A stretch of DNA of 64,000 nt from Actinophytocola sp. (GTDB taxonomy: Bacteria > Actinomycetota > Actinomycetes > Mycobacteriales > Pseudonocardiaceae): contig NZ_WHTD01000003.1 in NCBI RefSeq assembly GCF_009379765.1, positions 51,512-115,511 on the forward strand, in the 5' to 3' direction. Below, one piece after another: positions 62,614-64,000 of the stretch. Numbering within the stretch: position 1 is the stretch's first letter; each line of letters starts with the position of its first letter. The notes beneath the pieces were generated by a model. That model was not told the origin of the DNA. It searched no databases and worked only from the letters and a program-made list of their open reading frames with translations. A program made the translations under genes and the position numbers.

Positions 62614-63189
62614 ATGAACGAATTAGGGGTCTGGCCTACGCTGCTTGTCGCATTTGTGCCGGTGATCGCGGCCACGGGAGCGGCAGTTATAGCTGGTTTG
62701 TACGCGCGATCCGCAAAACTGTCAGACCTGGAAGCACAGCGCGCCCGTGACCTTACGGATCGAATTGCGGAGCGAAAATACGAAACCTACAAGCCAATGA
62801 TTAATGCACTACGGGACATGCTTGCCGTCGGTAAAGAGGGGATGGACAAACTTGGCGACATACCCGCATTGACGGCGGATTTTGTAACGTGGATTAGCAT
62901 ATTCGGTTCGGACGGGGCCGTCACCGCATTTCACAACTTCATGCAAGCCAGTTACTCGAACGCTCCAGTGCCGATACTCATACGACTGTACGGCGAATTC
63001 CTTGTAGCTGCACGTAAAGATATGGGTGATTCTGAAACGAAGGTCTTCAGTGAACAACTTCTAGGAATGAGGATCACCGATATCTACAACTACTCGGATG
63101 TCATCGATCCGTCATTTGATGAAGTATGTGACAGGTTAGCTTGGCAAGCCCCGTGGCTCTCTCCGAATGTTGTTCCGAGAACGATCTAA
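62614..63189 (+). CDS. membrane-anchored protein of unknown function, AT-richer
   Basis: A 191-residue protein. One N-terminal membrane helix (about residues 8-28, TLLVAFVPVIAATGAAVIAGLYA) is followed by a cytoplasmic helical domain: KLSDLEAQRARDLTDRIAERKYETYKPMI, then FHNFMQAS, YGEFLVAARKDMG and a closing LLGMRITDIYN. I have seen proteins of this layout in many bacteria without a known role. Codon use is clearly unlike the rest of the window (bases 62761-62820 have 27 G or C in 60). GTG 62608 is an alternative start; neither has a good ribosome binding site. I infer recent acquisition. Confidence 0.75.
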   Translation: MNELGVWPTLLVAFVPVIAATGAAVIAGLYARSAKLSDLEAQRARDLTDRIAERKYETYKPMINALRDMLAVGKEGMDKLGDIPALTADFVTWISIFGSDGAVTAFHNFMQASYSNAPVPILIRLYGEFLVAARKDMGDSETKVFSEQLLGMRITDIYNYSDVIDPSFDEVCDRLAWQAPWLSPNVVPRTI

Positions 63190-63259
63190 TTACGGACTCC
63201 GCAAACTGGCGGCCTCGCACCAAGGCTCAAGGTACTTGTCCAATACTGGGCACACCTGG

Positions 63260-63766
63260 TTATCCGGGACTCTGTTGAGCCGCCATCTTTCCTGACGAGA
63301 CCATTGCCTTAGCGATATCGAGGCAATGAAAGAAATTCTCCTTGTCCACCCAAGGTTTCTCGCTGAGATGGTCGTACCAGTTCATCTCATCCAGCCGGGA
63401 TAGCGAAACCACATAATGTGGCCGATTGAGCTGCACTACACCCCTGTCAGTCAAGGCTACCGAATGTTCCTCAATCTGGACGATTCCGCGAATGCTGTTA
63501 TCCGCCAGATTATATCTAGCGTTAAGCCCTGCCTGAAGTAGGTATTCCAATTCTGTCACCGCCTTGGCAGCTCCGAGACCACCGGCGCCTGGCGAGTTAC
63601 CGGCAGAGATTAGGTCTTCAGCTACCGTGCTCAGCATTTGTGGAAATGAAACGCCTTCAGGCCATGGCCATGACTTCCATTCCGTTCCTTCCGTGTGTTC
63701 CAAGGCTATCCGTAGGTCATCTTTTGCAGAACCATCGCCCGATGTCTCTTGCCACCGGATCATCAT
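63260..63766 (-). CDS. unknown protein, probably truncated at its 5' end by a transposase element
   Basis: At least 168 residues, no family recognised. It is soluble, with a helical middle (FPQMLSTVAEDLISAG, AAKAVTELEYLLQAGLNARYNLADNS) and a beta-rich part (GIVQIEEHSVALTDRGVVQLNRPHYVVSLSR). The open frame continues upstream of the ATG at 63766 without a stop and reads TPSREDFRRALTEARRLGITSVRG, which looks like real protein, up to about 63880. There it meets the 3' side of a transposase gene. The true start has probably been cut off by insertion. Codon use is AT-richer than the chromosome norm, like its neighbour at 62614. Confidence 0.65.
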   Translation of the reverse strand: MMIRWQETSGDGSAKDDLRIALEHTEGTEWKSWPWPEGVSFPQMLSTVAEDLISAGNSPGAGGLGAAKAVTELEYLLQAGLNARYNLADNSIRGIVQIEEHSVALTDRGVVQLNRPHYVVSLSRLDEMNWYDHLSEKPWVDKENFFHCLDIAKAMVSSGKMAAQQSPG

Positions 63767-63896
63767 CTCGGATCCCGGAAGCTCAGTGCGCGGGCCGCGG
63801 ACGCTCGTAATGCCCAGCCGGCGAGCTTCGGTTAGAGCACGCCGAAAGTCTTCGCGACTAGGTGTCCATTCACGGGTGGCCCCGCGTTGGGGACGG

Positions 63897-64000
63897 TCAG
63901 GTTGTGATGTGGGTGGGGTGCCAGGGGTTGCCGGTGAGGGCGGTGTGGATGGTGTCGATGGCGCGGATGCCGTGGCCGCTGGCGCTGGTGAGGTAGGAGC
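63897..64000 (-). mobile_element. transposase C-terminal end (IS66-like?), runs off the window
   Basis: The minus strand from the window edge reads SYLTSASGHGIRAIDTIHTA, then LTGNPWHP, with the stop at 63897-63899. This closely resembles the end of IS66-type transposases, where an AxxHGxxALDALxxxxxGxPWxP pattern closes the protein. Only 34 residues are visible, so the family is tentative. GC is back to the chromosome level. The element's end should lie between about 63870 and 63896; I could not define a terminal inverted repeat from one side. Confidence 0.55.

Noticed and set aside
61986..62617. Plus-strand frames between the TetR operators and the membrane gene as divergent targets
   Set aside because: They are antisense to the DUF6191 gene, which has recognisable FFYAGK and ELVL motifs on the minus strand.
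1..64000. tRNA, rRNA, riboswitch or prophage genes
   Set aside because: I looked for conserved tRNA arms, rRNA segments and phage structural motifs and found none that stood up. A covariance-model search was not possible here.

Overview
The window is very GC-rich actinobacterial chromosome, apart from a short AT-richer patch near the right end. Gene content points to the Pseudonocardiales (an Amycolatopsis/Saccharothrix-like genus): alpha-ketoglutarate decarboxylase Kgd with its DUF6104 partner, nickel superoxide dismutase, a Streptomyces-type hut cluster, DUF574 methyltransferases, a tuberculostearate-type gene pair, and short intergenic repeat families that I associate with this order. The genus call is inference; no rRNA or phylogenetic marker was tested.

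Layout. 1-2.7 kb: start of a histidine phosphatase, then a decayed patch (xanthine dehydrogenase and imine-reductase remnants around an HxlR regulator). 2.8-8.3 kb: sodN/sodX, a dTDP-sugar epimerase, malic enzyme and a PAS-GGDEF-EAL protein. 8.5-11.9 kb: an osmoprotectant ABC transporter operon (ATPase, two permeases, lipoprotein). 11.9-20.2 kb: IclR regulator divergent from the histidine-utilisation cluster hutH-hutU-M20 hydrolase-hutF-hutI. 20.1-23.5 kb: small membrane protein, amylo-alpha-1,6-glucosidase-like enzyme, aldo/keto reductase. 23.6-33.9 kb (all minus): DUF6104, kgd, a fused two-half ABC exporter, and an ABC permease/ATPase pair. 34-35.9 kb: repeat-rich, gene-poor stretch. 35.9-44.8 kb (mostly minus): alanine dehydrogenase with a PucR regulator, a small regulator/membrane protein pair, a scrambled VOC/PadR patch, a second GGDEF protein with a degenerate EAL domain, a DUF574 methyltransferase and a TetR regulator. 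45-46.8 kb: two tandem secreted SGNH/GDSL esterases. 46.9-51.7 kb: leucine/isovalerate operon (methylcrotonyl-CoA carboxylase beta and alpha, acyl-CoA dehydrogenase) with TTAGC-type palindromes also found at the TetR gene. 52.5-56.1 kb: secreted PepX-like peptidase and unknown proteins. 56.1-58.7 kb: FAD oxidoreductase plus cyclopropane-synthase-like methyltransferase, the gene pair for 10-methyl branched fatty acids. 58.8-62.3 kb: a second DUF574 methyltransferase, a PHA-synthase-like alpha/beta protein, an NTF2 protein, a TetR regulator with two strong operators, and DUF6191. 62.6-64 kb: AT-richer acquired segment with a membrane protein, an unknown gene cut at its 5' side, and the 3' end of a transposase.

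Three things recur. First, single-base frameshifts interrupt otherwise well-conserved genes (opuCA, hutH, hutI, a winged-helix regulator, liuB, the DUF6191 gene), mostly in or next to G/C runs, so sequence error is the simplest explanation. Second, several short repeat families are scattered through the window; one starts directly at TAA stop codons, another supplies stop codons, and a third gives in-frame N-terminal extensions. Third, clear inverted repeats beside TetR, IclR and HxlR regulators suggest local regulons. No rRNA, tRNA or CRISPR array was found.
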